Source of the DNA: Natronoflexus pectinivorans
GTDB lineage: Bacteria > Bacteroidota > Bacteroidia > Bacteroidales > Marinilabiliaceae
Assembly: GCF_004345615.1 (NCBI RefSeq)
Contig: NZ_SLWK01000007.1
Span: forward strand, 1 to 64,000
Length of the DNA: 64,000 nt
Direction: 5' to 3'
In this document: positions 51,147 through 60,773 of the stretch, piece by piece
Numbering within the stretch: position 1 is the stretch's first letter
Layout of the letters: every line of letters begins with the position of its first letter
Position numbers and translations under genes: made by a program
The notes under the pieces: model-generated
Told to the model about the DNA's origin: nothing
What the model saw: only the letters and a program-made list of their open reading frames with translations
Database searches by the model: none

Positions 51147-52586
51147 ATGCGACGCACAAAAATTGTTGAGGTACTTAAAAGTGAAGAAACTGGTAAGGAG
51201 TTTTTAGTAAAAGGCTGGGTCAGAACCCGAAGAGGTAATAAGCAGGTGAATTTTATTGCCATGAATGACGGCTCAACCATTCATAATCTTCAAATTGTTG
51301 CAGATGTAGAAAAGTTTGGCGAAGAGTTGATGCGCCGGATCAATACAGGTGCTTCACTGGCTGTTGTGGGAGAGTTGAATCAATCGCAGGGAACCGGACA
51401 AAATGTTGAACTGCTGGCTAAGAAAATTGAAGTCATTGGAGACTGTGACGTAAATGAGTATCCTCTACAACCCAAAAAACATTCCCTGGAATTTTTGCGC
51501 GAGAAAGCGCATTTGCGCTTTCGTACCAATACTTTCAGTGCCATTGCAAGAGTTCGCCATGCTATGATATTTGCTGTTCATAGCTTCTTTTCTTCGAAAG
51601 GATTTGTGAATATTCATACCCCAATCATCACCTCATCTGATGCAGAAGGTGCAGGTGAAATGTTTCAGGTTACAACACTGAATCTTGACAACATCCCTAA
51701 AAATGATGATGGAGCCATAGATTTCTCAAAAGATTTTTTTGGTCGTCCCACTAATTTGACGGTTTCCGGACAGTTAGAGGGAGAATTGGCAGCTATGGGA
51801 TTGGCTGACATCTATACTTTTGGCCCCACATTCAGAGCTGAGAATTCAAATACCACTCGTCACCTGGCTGAGTTTTGGATGATTGAGCCGGAAATGGCTT
51901 TTTACGATCTGAATGACAACATGGATTTGGCTGAGGAATTTCTGAAATTTTTGATTCGATATGCCCTGGATAATTGTGCTGACGATTTAAATTTTCTCAG
52001 CAACAGGCTTAAAGAGGAGGAGAAAAACAAAAAAGCCGATGAAAAAAGCATGGAATTGATTGAAAAATTAAAATTCGTGCTGGAAGATGATTTTGTGCGA
52101 TTGACCTACACAGAAGCAATCGAAATATTGCGTAACAGTAAACCCAATAAAAAGGGACAATTCAAATATCCAATTGAAGGATATGGAGCCGATCTGCAAA
52201 GTGAGCACGAGCGTTACCTTGTAGAGCGTCATTTTAAGAAACCTGTGATTCTTACCGATTATCCCAAGGAGATCAAAGCTTTTTACATGAAGTTAAATGA
52301 GGAAAACAAAACAGTTAGAGCCATGGATGTTCTATTTCCTCAGATAGGTGAAATCATAGGAGGCTCACAGCGGGAAGAAAACTACGACAAATTGGTGGCA
52401 AGAATGGAGGAAATGGATATTCCTGTTGAGGAGATGTGGTGGTATCTGGAAACCCGTAAGTTTGGAACGGTACCGCACAGTGGCTTTGGTCTTGGTTTTG
52501 AAAGATTAATGCTTTTCGTTACCGGGATGGGTAATATTCGGGATGTCATTCCGTTCCCAAGAACTCCAAAAAATGCTGAGTTTTAA
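51147..52586 (+). CDS. asnS: Asparaginyl-tRNA synthetase
   Basis: AsnRS, 479 residues, class IIb. An N-terminal OB anticodon-binding domain (about 15-105; [20 protein letters not shown]) precedes the catalytic domain with motif 2 [21 protein letters not shown] and motif 3 [21 protein letters not shown]. Asn specificity (not Asp) is supported by the FRAENSNT wording and by the insertion in the middle (about 275-320) typical of Bacteroidota enzymes, with many Lys/Glu. It is a single gene, ending in a strong terminator. Its presence implies direct charging of tRNA(Asn) in this genome. Confidence 0.96.
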   Translation: MRRTKIVEVLKSEETGKEFLVKGWVRTRRGNKQVNFIAMNDGSTIHNLQIVADVEKFGEELMRRINTGASLAVVGELNQSQGTGQNVELLAKKIEVIGDCDVNEYPLQPKKHSLEFLREKAHLRFRTNTFSAIARVRHAMIFAVHSFFSSKGFVNIHTPIITSSDAEGAGEMFQVTTLNLDNIPKNDDGAIDFSKDFFGRPTNLTVSGQLEGELAAMGLADIYTFGPTFRAENSNTTRHLAEFWMIEPEMAFYDLNDNMDLAEEFLKFLIRYALDNCADDLNFLSNRLKEEEKNKKADEKSMELIEKLKFVLEDDFVRLTYTEAIEILRNSKPNKKGQFKYPIEGYGADLQSEHERYLVERHFKKPVILTDYPKEIKAFYMKLNEENKTVRAMDVLFPQIGEIIGGSQREENYDKLVARMEEMDIPVEEMWWYLETRKFGTVPHSGFGLGFERLMLFVTGMGNIRDVIPFPRTPKNAEF

Positions 52587-52987
52587 TTTTCTTTTTAGAA
52601 ACCATCATTATATGGAAACAGTCTGTTCGTAATACGAACAGACTGTTTTTATTTAAAAATGGTACTCAACTTTATGAGATATAATAAAAATTTTTCCAAA
52701 AAAAATACCAATTATTGAGAAAAATATGAACTTTTTTTCAAATAAAATATGTTAAGTTGTTTGAATTGGTGACGTTATTTAAGTTTTATTTAAAAACAGA
52801 TGTTTTAGTTTGTTGTGTATTTTATACACTTTTTTAGTTGAATTGAAAAAAAATATTGTTTATAAAGAGGTCGCTTGTTTTATATTTATGCATGATTAGG
52901 GTTTGATTATGAATTGGTAAAGATTTAGAAAATGATAACATTTTTTCACTTGATCACGTACAATACATTAATGATTAAAGGAGAGAT
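52587..52987. other. AT-rich region between asnS and the propeller kinase gene
   Basis: It contains the asnS terminator (52616-52651). The following 330 bp are strongly AT-rich with long T and A runs and no gene; no perfect promoter element for the kinase gene was found. Confidence 0.5.
52616..52651 (+). terminator. Terminator of asnS
   Basis: AAACAGTCTGTTCGTA (52616-52631) and its complement (52633-52648) form a near-perfect hairpin that ends in a run of T. It lies 30 bp past the asnS stop. Confidence 0.9.
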
Positions 52988-55900
52988 GTGAAAAGATTAC
53001 TCAAAAGTGCGGTAGTTATTTGTTTGGTGTTGAGTGTCCGAATTGGTTTTGCTCAATATCCCGATCTGTATTTTAAGCGATTACCCGACTACGTAAATCT
53101 TTCAAGCCATTATGTAACACATATGGCTCAGGACGATGACGGGTACGTTTGGATAGGAACAAGGGATGGCTTAAATCGGTTCGATGGTCATGAAATACGG
53201 GTTTATCGGGCTGTTGACAATCAATTGAACGCTGGTTTGGCAGGTAATCAGATTGAACATTTGTTGGTTGATTCGGCCAGCAGGGTGTGGGTTGTATCTT
53301 CTGACGTAATATCGGTTTACAACCGAGAGTATGATCGTTTCGATATAGTAGCGAGTCCTCATCAGCCGGCTGGATTGGAAGAATTTTACTTTAATCATAT
53401 GGAGATTGATTTGTATGGGCGGCTTACACTCTGCACAGGTAATGATTTATTCTACTTTGATGACGCAACAAAGAGCTTTCAACATCTCCTATCAACCGAT
53501 TTAGGTTATATTTATTCTTATGCTTTCGACAAACAAGGGGGAATTTGGATTGGGCATTATAACTCTGGAGGAGTTTCATATTACTCGGACTATGAATCAG
53601 ATGCACCGTTATTTGTTTTGGAAGCTACTCTTCATCCAAACCGGGAACAGATCTCAGTAATAGATCTTGAAGTTGATGATCAGTTTCTATGGGTAGGAAT
53701 TGAGCACGGCGGAATTGCTCGTGTAGATAGAGAGACAGGAGCTATTCAAAACTATTTCCATGACACTTCGGAGAGGTTTGTTACCCGATTTTTTACTGAT
53801 GCAACGGGTAAATTGTGGTCGGTAGATTATAGCGGAATGAAGGTATACGTGGAAGAGGAAGACCGTTTCCATGGGTATTATCATGATTCTAATATGTCCG
53901 GATCAATCAGACCAAACCTTAATGGTGTTTTTCAGGATACTCAAGGAAATTATTACACTTATTATAATGGCGAGGGAGTATATGCGAGTTCTGTTGCCAG
54001 AGGATTTCAATTGTATAACGAGAGTGATTATTACTATTGGCATGTACGACAAAGCAACATCAGTGCTGTTCATGAAGATGTTTATGGCAATTTGTGGCTT
54101 GGCGGATTTAGTGGTGGACTTACAGTTTTTAATTGGGGAAGCGGTGAAATTATTTGGTATCCTTCTACAGAAAACATTCCCGGTCAGATTGGACGAGGAA
54201 GTGTTTTATCTATTTTTCAGGACTCCAAATCCCGGATGTGGCTGGGAACCCACAATGGCGGGTTACATTTGTATGATGAAAGCAACAACCGGTTTGAGGC
54301 ATGGAGAGCAGATGGAACCAACAGCAGCTTAAGTAACAATGATGTAAGAGCAATCGCTGAAGACTCGAAGGGAAACCTCTGGATTGGAACCCATGGAGGA
54401 GGTGTTAATCAGTTTTTAGTAGAAGATAATAAGTTTGTGGTATATAATGAGTTGAACAGTGCTCTAAATTCCGATTGGATTCACTACTTAATGGTTGACC
54501 GAGATGATAAGCTTTGGGTTGGGACAGCTTATGGTTTATGTATTGTGGATATAGAATCTCAAGAATTCCGAAACTTTTATGCAGAACCCGGAAATCCCGA
54601 AGCAATACATGGAAATCAGGTAATCACCATACTGGAGTCGGGTAATGGCACCATTTGGATTGGCACAAATAACGGATTGTTCCGTTTTGATGAAACTAAT
54701 GAAACCTTTATCCGGCGTGACCAGAATTTCAGAAATAGTTATATTACAAGCATTGAAGAAGATCAGAATGGAGAATTGTGGGTTGGGACTCTCTTTGGTT
54801 TACACCGATACAATCCAGAAACCGGTGATTTGTTCCATTTTGATGAAAATGATGGGATACAGGGTCCCGGGTTTAATAATAATGCTTCTTATTTTAATGG
54901 TGAAGATATTCTCTTTTTCGCCGGAAGTGGCGGGGTCAACGCATTTAATCCGGATAATCTTCACTATAATACCTCTCCTCCGGAATTGAGATTCTCGAGA
55001 TTTTTGTTGTTTAACAGGGAAGTTTCAGACTATGAGTCGAGTTCTGTTCTCAATAAAGAGATCAATTGGGTGGACGAAATAGTTCTTGACCACAATCAGA
55101 ATTTTTTTAGTTTCGAGTTTGTTGCGCTTAATATGATTAACTCCCATCGCAATGAATATGCTGTTATGATGGAAGGTTTTGATGATGGGTGGGTTTATAT
55201 TGGTGCACGACGCCAGGTGTCATACACCAATCTCAGTCCGGGAAGGTATGTTTTTCGTGTAAAGGCTGCAAATAATGACGGAATATGGAATGAAGAAGGT
55301 ATTTCAGTAAAAGTTAGAGTTCTGCCTCCCTGGTATAAAACCATTTGGTTTTATACTGCTATCACATTGGTGATTTTAATCCTTATCTTCTCAATATTTC
55401 GAATACGTACAGCGAATTTAATAAAGCAGAAAAAAAGATTAGCTCGTATAGTTTCAGAGCAAACGCGGAAATTGCGAAAAAGCAATCGAGAATTAAAGCA
55501 TCGGGCAACAGAGTTGAACCGGATTAACAAGATTCTTGAGGAACGGCAAAAACTAATAACAGATCAGCGTGAAGAACTGGAGAGTCAGGCTGACCATCTG
55601 CAAAAAAGCAACAGGGAGTTAATTAAACTGATCAACACCAAGGATAAGCTCTTTTCAATTATTGCACACGATTTAAGGTCTCCTTTCAACACCATTCTAG
55701 GATTCTCATCACTTCTTTCTGAATTCAGTGATCAGGATGACAGAGAGCAGGTGAGGGAGCATGCCCGAATTATTCATGATTCATCTTTGGTGGTGTTTAA
55801 CCTGTTGGAGAACCTGCTTTATTGGGCGCGTACTCAGACCAACGACATACAATTTTCTCCTGTTCATACAGATTTAAATGATATTGTGAACGAAAATTTC

Positions 55901-56329
55901 ATTTTGATTGATGATGGTGCAAAAAAGAAAGAGATTGAGGTTGATGTTTCGGAATATCAAAATCTTCCGGTGTTCGCCGACATCAATATGATGCGAACGG
56001 TGGTTCGCAATTTATTAATTAACGCTGTGAAGTTTACGCCAAGGGGTGGAAAGATTTCTGTGTCATCGGAGGAGATCAATGATCGTGTATTTATATATAT
56101 AAAGGATACGGGAGTAGGAATGGGTTCTTCTGATATAGAACAAATTCTGACACTGGGAGCCTCTTCCAGCACAAAAGGAACCGAAGGCGAGAAAGGCTCT
56201 GGTTTAGGTTTGGTTTTGTGTAATGAGTTTATTCAGAAAAATGGAGGTAAATTGCTGATTGAGAGTAAACCAGGATTAGGCAGTAGCTTTGGTTTTTCAC
56301 TCCCGAGAGGAGTGAAAAAAATTAGCTGA
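52988..56329 (+). CDS. Propeller-sensor histidine kinase (HTCS-like but lacking receiver and AraC domains)
   Basis: A 1113-residue membrane kinase. The start is a GTG (52988); signal peptide 1-22. Fourteen or so 24-blade Reg_prop repeats (DDDGYVWIGTRDGLNRFDG, DSKGNLWIGTHGGGVNQF, EDQNGELWVGTLFGLHRYNP) form a two-propeller periplasmic sensor (about 30-690), then a Y_Y_Y domain (about 700-765), a membrane helix (about 780-800), a coiled coil, HisKA with LFSIIAHDLRSPFNT (His894) and HATPase with NLLINAVKFT and GSGLGLVLCNEF. The layout is that of hybrid two-component systems sensing polysaccharide fragments, but it stops after the ATPase. No partner regulator or polysaccharide locus is nearby. Confidence 0.9.
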   Translation: MKRLLKSAVVICLVLSVRIGFAQYPDLYFKRLPDYVNLSSHYVTHMAQDDDGYVWIGTRDGLNRFDGHEIRVYRAVDNQLNAGLAGNQIEHLLVDSASRVWVVSSDVISVYNREYDRFDIVASPHQPAGLEEFYFNHMEIDLYGRLTLCTGNDLFYFDDATKSFQHLLSTDLGYIYSYAFDKQGGIWIGHYNSGGVSYYSDYESDAPLFVLEATLHPNREQISVIDLEVDDQFLWVGIEHGGIARVDRETGAIQNYFHDTSERFVTRFFTDATGKLWSVDYSGMKVYVEEEDRFHGYYHDSNMSGSIRPNLNGVFQDTQGNYYTYYNGEGVYASSVARGFQLYNESDYYYWHVRQSNISAVHEDVYGNLWLGGFSGGLTVFNWGSGEIIWYPSTENIPGQIGRGSVLSIFQDSKSRMWLGTHNGGLHLYDESNNRFEAWRADGTNSSLSNNDVRAIAEDSKGNLWIGTHGGGVNQFLVEDNKFVVYNELNSALNSDWIHYLMVDRDDKLWVGTAYGLCIVDIESQEFRNFYAEPGNPEAIHGNQVITILESGNGTIWIGTNNGLFRFDETNETFIRRDQNFRNSYITSIEEDQNGELWVGTLFGLHRYNPETGDLFHFDENDGIQGPGFNNNASYFNGEDILFFAGSGGVNAFNPDNLHYNTSPPELRFSRFLLFNREVSDYESSSVLNKEINWVDEIVLDHNQNFFSFEFVALNMINSHRNEYAVMMEGFDDGWVYIGARRQVSYTNLSPGRYVFRVKAANNDGIWNEEGISVKVRVLPPWYKTIWFYTAITLVILILIFSIFRIRTANLIKQKKRLARIVSEQTRKLRKSNRELKHRATELNRINKILEERQKLITDQREELESQADHLQKSNRELIKLINTKDKLFSIIAHDLRSPFNTILGFSSLLSEFSDQDDREQVREHARIIHDSSLVVFNLLENLLYWARTQTNDIQFSPVHTDLNDIVNENFILIDDGAKKKEIEVDVSEYQNLPVFADINMMRTVVRNLLINAVKFTPRGGKISVSSEEINDRVFIYIKDTGVGMGSSDIEQILTLGASSSTKGTEGEKGSGLGLVLCNEFIQKNGGKLLIESKPGLGSSFGFSLPRGVKKIS

Positions 56330-57137
56330 TTTCCTCCAGATGAGTTACATATGTAGATGACCAGGTGATTTCAGGTTTATCTTTGAATAATCCGTAAACC
56401 GCAGAACCGCTTCCCGACATGGAAGCATATATGGCTCCATTTCGGTAGAAATTTTCTTTTATTTCGGCTATAGCAGGATGTTTTTGAAATACAGTATCCT
56501 CAAAGTCGTTTTTGAGAAATTTTCTCCACTCTTTAATAGGCTTGGTTAAGATTTCATTTATTGGCATGGATGGTGATTTTGGGATAATTCCGCCATATGC
56601 TTCGGCAGTTGACACATGAATGCCCGGCGCAACAATTAAAAGCCAAAGGCTTTTTAATTGAAGTGAAATACCTGAGAATTCATTGCCTATTCCTCTTGCC
56701 ATGACAGCCTGGTTTTTAATAAAAACAGGACAATCGGCTCCCAACGTGGCAGCCATCTTTTCCAGATCAGAAGAAGAGAAGTTTTTTTGAAACTGCTCGT
56801 TTAGCAGTTTCAGCATGAAAGCAGCATCTGCTGAGCCTCCTCCAAGACCGGCTCCAAAAGGAATCACTTTGTGAAGGTGGATCTTAAGCGGAGGAATTGA
56901 TGTGTGTTGGCGCATGTGTGTCAAGGCCTTCATGCAAAGGTTGTTGTCGGAGGAGCCATCAATATTTAGCCCGGAAACCGAAAATTCGTCAGAGTTTTCA
57001 GTTGATGGAATGACTTCCAGAACATCATTCCATTTCTTTACAGGAAAAAAGACGGTTTCCAAATTGTGATAACCATCGTTTCTTTTGGAAACGATGTTCA
57101 AACCCAGATTTATTTTAGCATTGGGAAATACGATCAT
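56322..57137 (-). CDS. ispE: 4-diphosphocytidyl-2-C-methyl-D-erythritol kinase
   Basis: IspE, 271 residues, a GHMP kinase of the non-mevalonate isoprenoid pathway, phosphorylating the 2-hydroxyl of CDP-methylerythritol. GHMP motifs are visible: PNAKINLGLNIVSKRNDGYH near the start, VIPFGAGLGGGSADAAFMLKLL as the ATP-binding loop, and the C-terminal SMSGSGSAVYGLF. Its 3' end overlaps the convergent kinase gene by 8 bp. A perfect -7 element lies just upstream. No other MEP gene is in the window. Confidence 0.96.
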   Translation of the reverse strand: MIVFPNAKINLGLNIVSKRNDGYHNLETVFFPVKKWNDVLEVIPSTENSDEFSVSGLNIDGSSDNNLCMKALTHMRQHTSIPPLKIHLHKVIPFGAGLGGGSADAAFMLKLLNEQFQKNFSSSDLEKMAATLGADCPVFIKNQAVMARGIGNEFSGISLQLKSLWLLIVAPGIHVSTAEAYGGIIPKSPSMPINEILTKPIKEWRKFLKNDFEDTVFQKHPAIAEIKENFYRNGAIYASMSGSGSAVYGLFKDKPEITWSSTYVTHLEEIS

Positions 57138-57166
57138 GCCGAAGATTTTTATATCACATCAAAGAA

Positions 57167-57174
57167 CAAAAGTA
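57167..57174 (-). promoter_or_regulatory. -7 element for ispE
   Basis: TACTTTTG on the minus strand, a perfect TAnnTTTG, 30 bp before the ispE start codon. Confidence 0.5.
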
Positions 57175-57271
57175 GTTAATTTTAATGCAAATGAATGGAT
57201 TGTTAATAACTCTGTTTGATAGTTGTTAATATGAATCCTTTAAATGGCTTTCAAGCACACCCACTTTTTTA

Positions 57272-57279
57272 TACCTTTG
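57272..57279 (+). promoter_or_regulatory. -7 element for dnaB
   Basis: TACCTTTG, a perfect TAnnTTTG. The transcript would begin near 57287, downstream of the ATG at 57244, which supports dnaB starting at 57307. Confidence 0.55.
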
Positions 57280-57306
57280 TATCCTTTTCAAAAAATAATT
57301 TTATCA

Positions 57307-58851
57307 ATGGCCGAGAAACGATATAATAACAGAAAGAAGTCCCCGGAACCGATGGATTTTGGTGTGGGGAAAATGCCACCACAGGCCATTGAACTCGAAG
57401 AAGCCGTATTGGGAGCCATGCTTCTTGAAAAAGATGCATTTACCAATGTGTCAGAAATATTAAAGACTGAGTGCTTCTATAAGGAAGCGCATCAACATAT
57501 TTATGAGGCCATAACCAGCCTTTTTGCCCGCCAGGAACCGGCCGATTTGCTTACTGTTACCGAAGAGTTACGTCGAATGGCAAAACTGGAAGAGGTGGGT
57601 GGAGCTTTTTATATCACCCAGCTTACCGGAAGAGTTGCCTCTGCGGCTCATATAGAGTACCATTCGCGCATCATTTACCAGAAATATCTGCAACGTGAAA
57701 TGATACGCATTTCAGGAGTTATCCAAACCAAGGCGTTTGATGAGTCGGAGGATGTGAATGATTTGCTGGAAGAGGCGGAAAATTCACTTTTTATGCTTTC
57801 ACAAGGAAGTATGAAGCGTGATGCAACGCAAATTAGTCCGGTGATTAATGAAGCCATTGAGATGATTCAGGTGGCCAGTAAGCGGACAGATGGTTTGAGT
57901 GGTGTTCCCAGTGGATTTACAGAACTTGACAGAATGACATCAGGTTGGCAAAATTCCGATATGGTTGTAATTGCTGCACGTCCTGCCATGGGAAAAACTG
58001 CATTTGTTTTGTCGATGGCACGAAATATGGCGGTGAAATATAATCAGGCCGTGGCTGTGTTTTCTCTTGAGATGTCAAATGTTCAGCTTGTTAATCGTTT
58101 AATAGTAGCAGAAACTGAATTGGCTGCTGAGAAAATTAAAACAGGGAAACTTGAACCATACGAATGGGAGCAATTGGATCATAAAATTAAATCTCTGGTA
58201 GATGCACCCATATTTGTGGATGACACAGCTGGTTTATCAGTATTTGAACTGAGAGCAAAGTGCCGCAGGTTAAAGAAGCAGCATGATCTGAAAATCATTA
58301 TCATTGATTATCTTCAGTTGATGAATGCCAGCGGCATGAACCCCGGTAACCGTCAGGAAGAAGTGAGTATGATTTCCCGTTCATTAAAAGGTCTGGCCAA
58401 GGAGTTAAATGTTCCAATTCTTGCACTTTCTCAGTTAAACAGGGGGGTAGAAAGTCGAACAGGGGAGGGGAAACGTCCGCAACTTTCTGATCTTCGGGAG
58501 TCCGGAGCCATTGAACAGGATGCGGATATGGTTCTTTTCATCCACCGACCCGAGTATTATAAAATTACCGAGGATGAAAATGGTAACTCACTAATCGGAA
58601 TGGCCGAAATTATAATTGCCAAGCATCGTAACGGAGCCACAGGTGATGTTCGTTTGAGATTCCGTCCGGAGGTGATTCGATTTGAGGATGTGGATGTTGA
58701 TGGATTTGGTGGAGGATATGGGGGGGAATCAGATTCTATGCAGGTGTTCAGTTCAAAAATGAATGAAACCATCTCCACAGGTAGTCCTGCTCCCGGCTCC
58801 AAACCCGACTTTGGCTTTGGTGGTAATTTTGAAAGGGATGCTGAGTTTTAA
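57307..58851 (+). CDS. dnaB: Replicative DNA helicase DnaB
   Basis: DnaB, 514 residues from the ATG at 57307. The open frame extends up to an ATG at 57244, but that ATG is upstream of the predicted transcription start and the extra 21 residues are not family-like. The N-terminal helical domain (PPQAIELEEAVLGAMLLEKD, where DnaG binds) is followed by the RecA-like helicase domain: Walker A ARPAMGKTAFVLSMARN, SLEMSNVQLVNRL, Walker B IIDYLQLMN, SQLNRGVE, and the arginine-finger region LSDLRESGAIEQDADMVLF. No intein. The Gly-rich end (GFGGGYGGES) is typical. Convergent with yjjG, stops 2 bp apart. Confidence 0.96.
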   Translation: MAEKRYNNRKKSPEPMDFGVGKMPPQAIELEEAVLGAMLLEKDAFTNVSEILKTECFYKEAHQHIYEAITSLFARQEPADLLTVTEELRRMAKLEEVGGAFYITQLTGRVASAAHIEYHSRIIYQKYLQREMIRISGVIQTKAFDESEDVNDLLEEAENSLFMLSQGSMKRDATQISPVINEAIEMIQVASKRTDGLSGVPSGFTELDRMTSGWQNSDMVVIAARPAMGKTAFVLSMARNMAVKYNQAVAVFSLEMSNVQLVNRLIVAETELAAEKIKTGKLEPYEWEQLDHKIKSLVDAPIFVDDTAGLSVFELRAKCRRLKKQHDLKIIIIDYLQLMNASGMNPGNRQEEVSMISRSLKGLAKELNVPILALSQLNRGVESRTGEGKRPQLSDLRESGAIEQDADMVLFIHRPEYYKITEDENGNSLIGMAEIIIAKHRNGATGDVRLRFRPEVIRFEDVDVDGFGGGYGGESDSMQVFSSKMNETISTGSPAPGSKPDFGFGGNFERDAEF

Positions 58852-58853
58852 CT

Positions 58854-59552
58854 TTACAAACAATCCAACAACTCCTTCAGCGATCTGATCTCCATAAAAA
58901 CCACCTCATTATGAGGTGTTGCAGCAGGGTTAAAATATACGTGATCCAATCCGAAGTTTTTGGCTCCGGCGATGTCGGTTTCAAGGCTGTCGCCTATTAT
59001 CAGACTCTCTTTTTTCTTTGCGTTGCAGCTTCGTATGGCATGTTCAAAGAATTCTTGTTTAGGTTTTTGTGCACCGATCTCTTCCGAAATAAATATTTTT
59101 TGAAAAAAGGGTTTTAGTCCGCTCTTTTCCATCTTAACATGCTGTGCCTCTACGAATCCGTTGGTAATGATGTGTAGATTGTATTTTGGATGCAGATACT
59201 CCAAAAGCTCAATGGCACCGGGAATAAGTGCTGTTTTTTTAGAGTTTTCCGCCACAAAATCAAAAGAGAATTTTCGTGCCCTTTCAAAATCGTCAAGTCC
59301 GGAGGTTAAAAATGTCTTATGAAACCGCCCTATGGCAACTTCCGGTTTTCTGATTTCTCCATGTCTGTATTTAAGCCATAAATCGGCATTTATTGGCTCG
59401 TAGGTGTTGAAAAAAATGTCAAAACTGTCAAAGTGTTTATCCAGTTTGTACCGGATAAACAACTCTGACAGTGTATGTTTTTCGTTTGTATTAAAGTCCC
59501 AAAGGGTGTGATCAAGATCAAAAAAAAGATGCTGATACTGCTGAATGTACAT
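58854..59552 (-). CDS. yjjG: HAD hydrolase, YjjG family noncanonical pyrimidine nucleotidase
   Basis: A 232-residue HAD-superfamily phosphatase. Motif I FFDLDHTLWDFN (nucleophile Asp), motif II IITNGF, motif III with K in QKPKQEFFEHA, and motif IV IIGDSLETDIAGAKNFG are all present. The wording matches YjjG, which dephosphorylates noncanonical pyrimidine nucleotides such as 5-halo-dUMP to keep them out of DNA. Function is inferred from family. A single leftward gene with about 325 bp of gene-free DNA before it. Confidence 0.9.
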   Translation of the reverse strand: MYIQQYQHLFFDLDHTLWDFNTNEKHTLSELFIRYKLDKHFDSFDIFFNTYEPINADLWLKYRHGEIRKPEVAIGRFHKTFLTSGLDDFERARKFSFDFVAENSKKTALIPGAIELLEYLHPKYNLHIITNGFVEAQHVKMEKSGLKPFFQKIFISEEIGAQKPKQEFFEHAIRSCNAKKKESLIIGDSLETDIAGAKNFGLDHVYFNPAATPHNEVVFMEIRSLKELLDCL

Positions 59553-59877
59553 TATTATTTATTATGTAACTGTTTAAGTTTAGTTTCCAAAGAATTTAAT
59601 AGATGCGAAGATCCATAGATTATAGACAGATAGAATAGATGAAACGAGCCATGAGAAAACCTTCTCACACAGGCAAAGTACTGAGCTCTGTCGAAGTAAG
59701 AATGACTATGATGGCGAGTTTCATGTGACCTTAAAATACAAATTTTAGACACATGAAAAAGATAATTAGAACGATCTGATTCTCTTTATAGTCTTGTCTA
59801 TCTGTCTAAAAATCTAATATCTAAAGATCTTTTTGCCTATTCGATACAAATTTTAAACAGCCTCTAAAACTCCTGTG
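59553..59877. other. Gene-free region with a dispersed-repeat-like sequence
   Basis: Between yjjG and the coiled-coil protein gene. At about 59681-59697 it carries CTGAGCTCTGTCGAAGT, close to the repeat at 11769-11786. No gene, terminator with a T run or RNA is recognised. Confidence 0.45.
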
Positions 59878-60747
59878 CTAATTTACCTGAATGACCAGAT
59901 AACGCGTTATACTCCAGAAAAGTTCCGGATCTTCTATTACTAAAATCAGATTTCCTTCCTCTCCGGTAACCAGTTGGAATGACCCTGAGGGATGATTGGA
60001 AAGCACTTCAGCTTTTGAAGTATAAAGCTGTATTGTATCTTTTTCCCTGATGTCTATTTGCTGGAAATAACTTTTATCAAAATCTTCTTTCAGTATTCTG
60101 GTGCTTCCAAAAAACAGGAATCCTTCACGGGTTAATATGTTTTGATTTCGAAGTTCACGACGCGTTCCCATGGTGTACCATGCGCGGTTATAATAATCCG
60201 TTGTCTGGTCGAGTTCTTGACGCGTTGATTCATTGGCCTTGCGGATGGAGTCCATCTCGAAACTGAGATCCATGATCTCCAGATTCAGGTGGTCAATTAC
60301 AAGTTCTCTTTGCTGAAGTTGCTCCTGAAGCAGAACAATTTGTGCTGATTTTTCCTGAAGTTGCTCATTTAATCCGGCAATCAGACGGTTTACTCTATTG
60401 TTCTCAACACCTGAGTTTCTGAGTTGCGCTTCAAGTTCCTGAATACGATCCTTGTTTTGAACCATCAACTCATATATGAGTTGAATGTCCTCGTTAATTT
60501 GTTCACCGGTGCGGCCACGCATATCTCCGGATTCAGCCTGAACCGATATAATTTGTTCCTTCTCTTTAATCAGACGAAGGTTTTCATCAATATCACCGAG
60601 TGTCTCAACCAACTGGTTTAATTGGATCTCTTTTTTGGCTGTTTCAACCAAAAGAGAGTCGTTCATCTGCATCAGCTCGGTACGGGACGGCCCCGATGTG
60701 CATTGCCATAAGAATGGCACCAGCATGAGTAAAATTAAATTTCTCAT
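59878..60747 (-). CDS. Coiled-coil lipoprotein-like protein of unknown function
   Basis: A 289-residue protein. The N-terminus is hydrophobic, ending FLWQCTSGPS, so Cys16 may be lipidated although the lipobox is atypical. Residues about 30-195 are a nearly continuous coiled coil with many Gln, Glu and Leu (LIAGLNEQLQEKSAQIVLLQ), and the last 90 residues form a small beta-rich domain (REGFLFFGSTRILKEDFDK and GEEGNLILVIEDPELFW). It would sit in the periplasm as an elongated rod. Such proteins are common in Bacteroidota next to rsmI; none is characterised. Last gene of a probable leftward operon, 26 bp after rsmI. Confidence 0.75.
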   Translation of the reverse strand: MRNLILLMLVPFLWQCTSGPSRTELMQMNDSLLVETAKKEIQLNQLVETLGDIDENLRLIKEKEQIISVQAESGDMRGRTGEQINEDIQLIYELMVQNKDRIQELEAQLRNSGVENNRVNRLIAGLNEQLQEKSAQIVLLQEQLQQRELVIDHLNLEIMDLSFEMDSIRKANESTRQELDQTTDYYNRAWYTMGTRRELRNQNILTREGFLFFGSTRILKEDFDKSYFQQIDIREKDTIQLYTSKAEVLSNHPSGSFQLVTGEEGNLILVIEDPELFWSITRYLVIQVN

Positions 60748-60773
60748 ATTCTTAGATTTATGGGTGTAAATTT

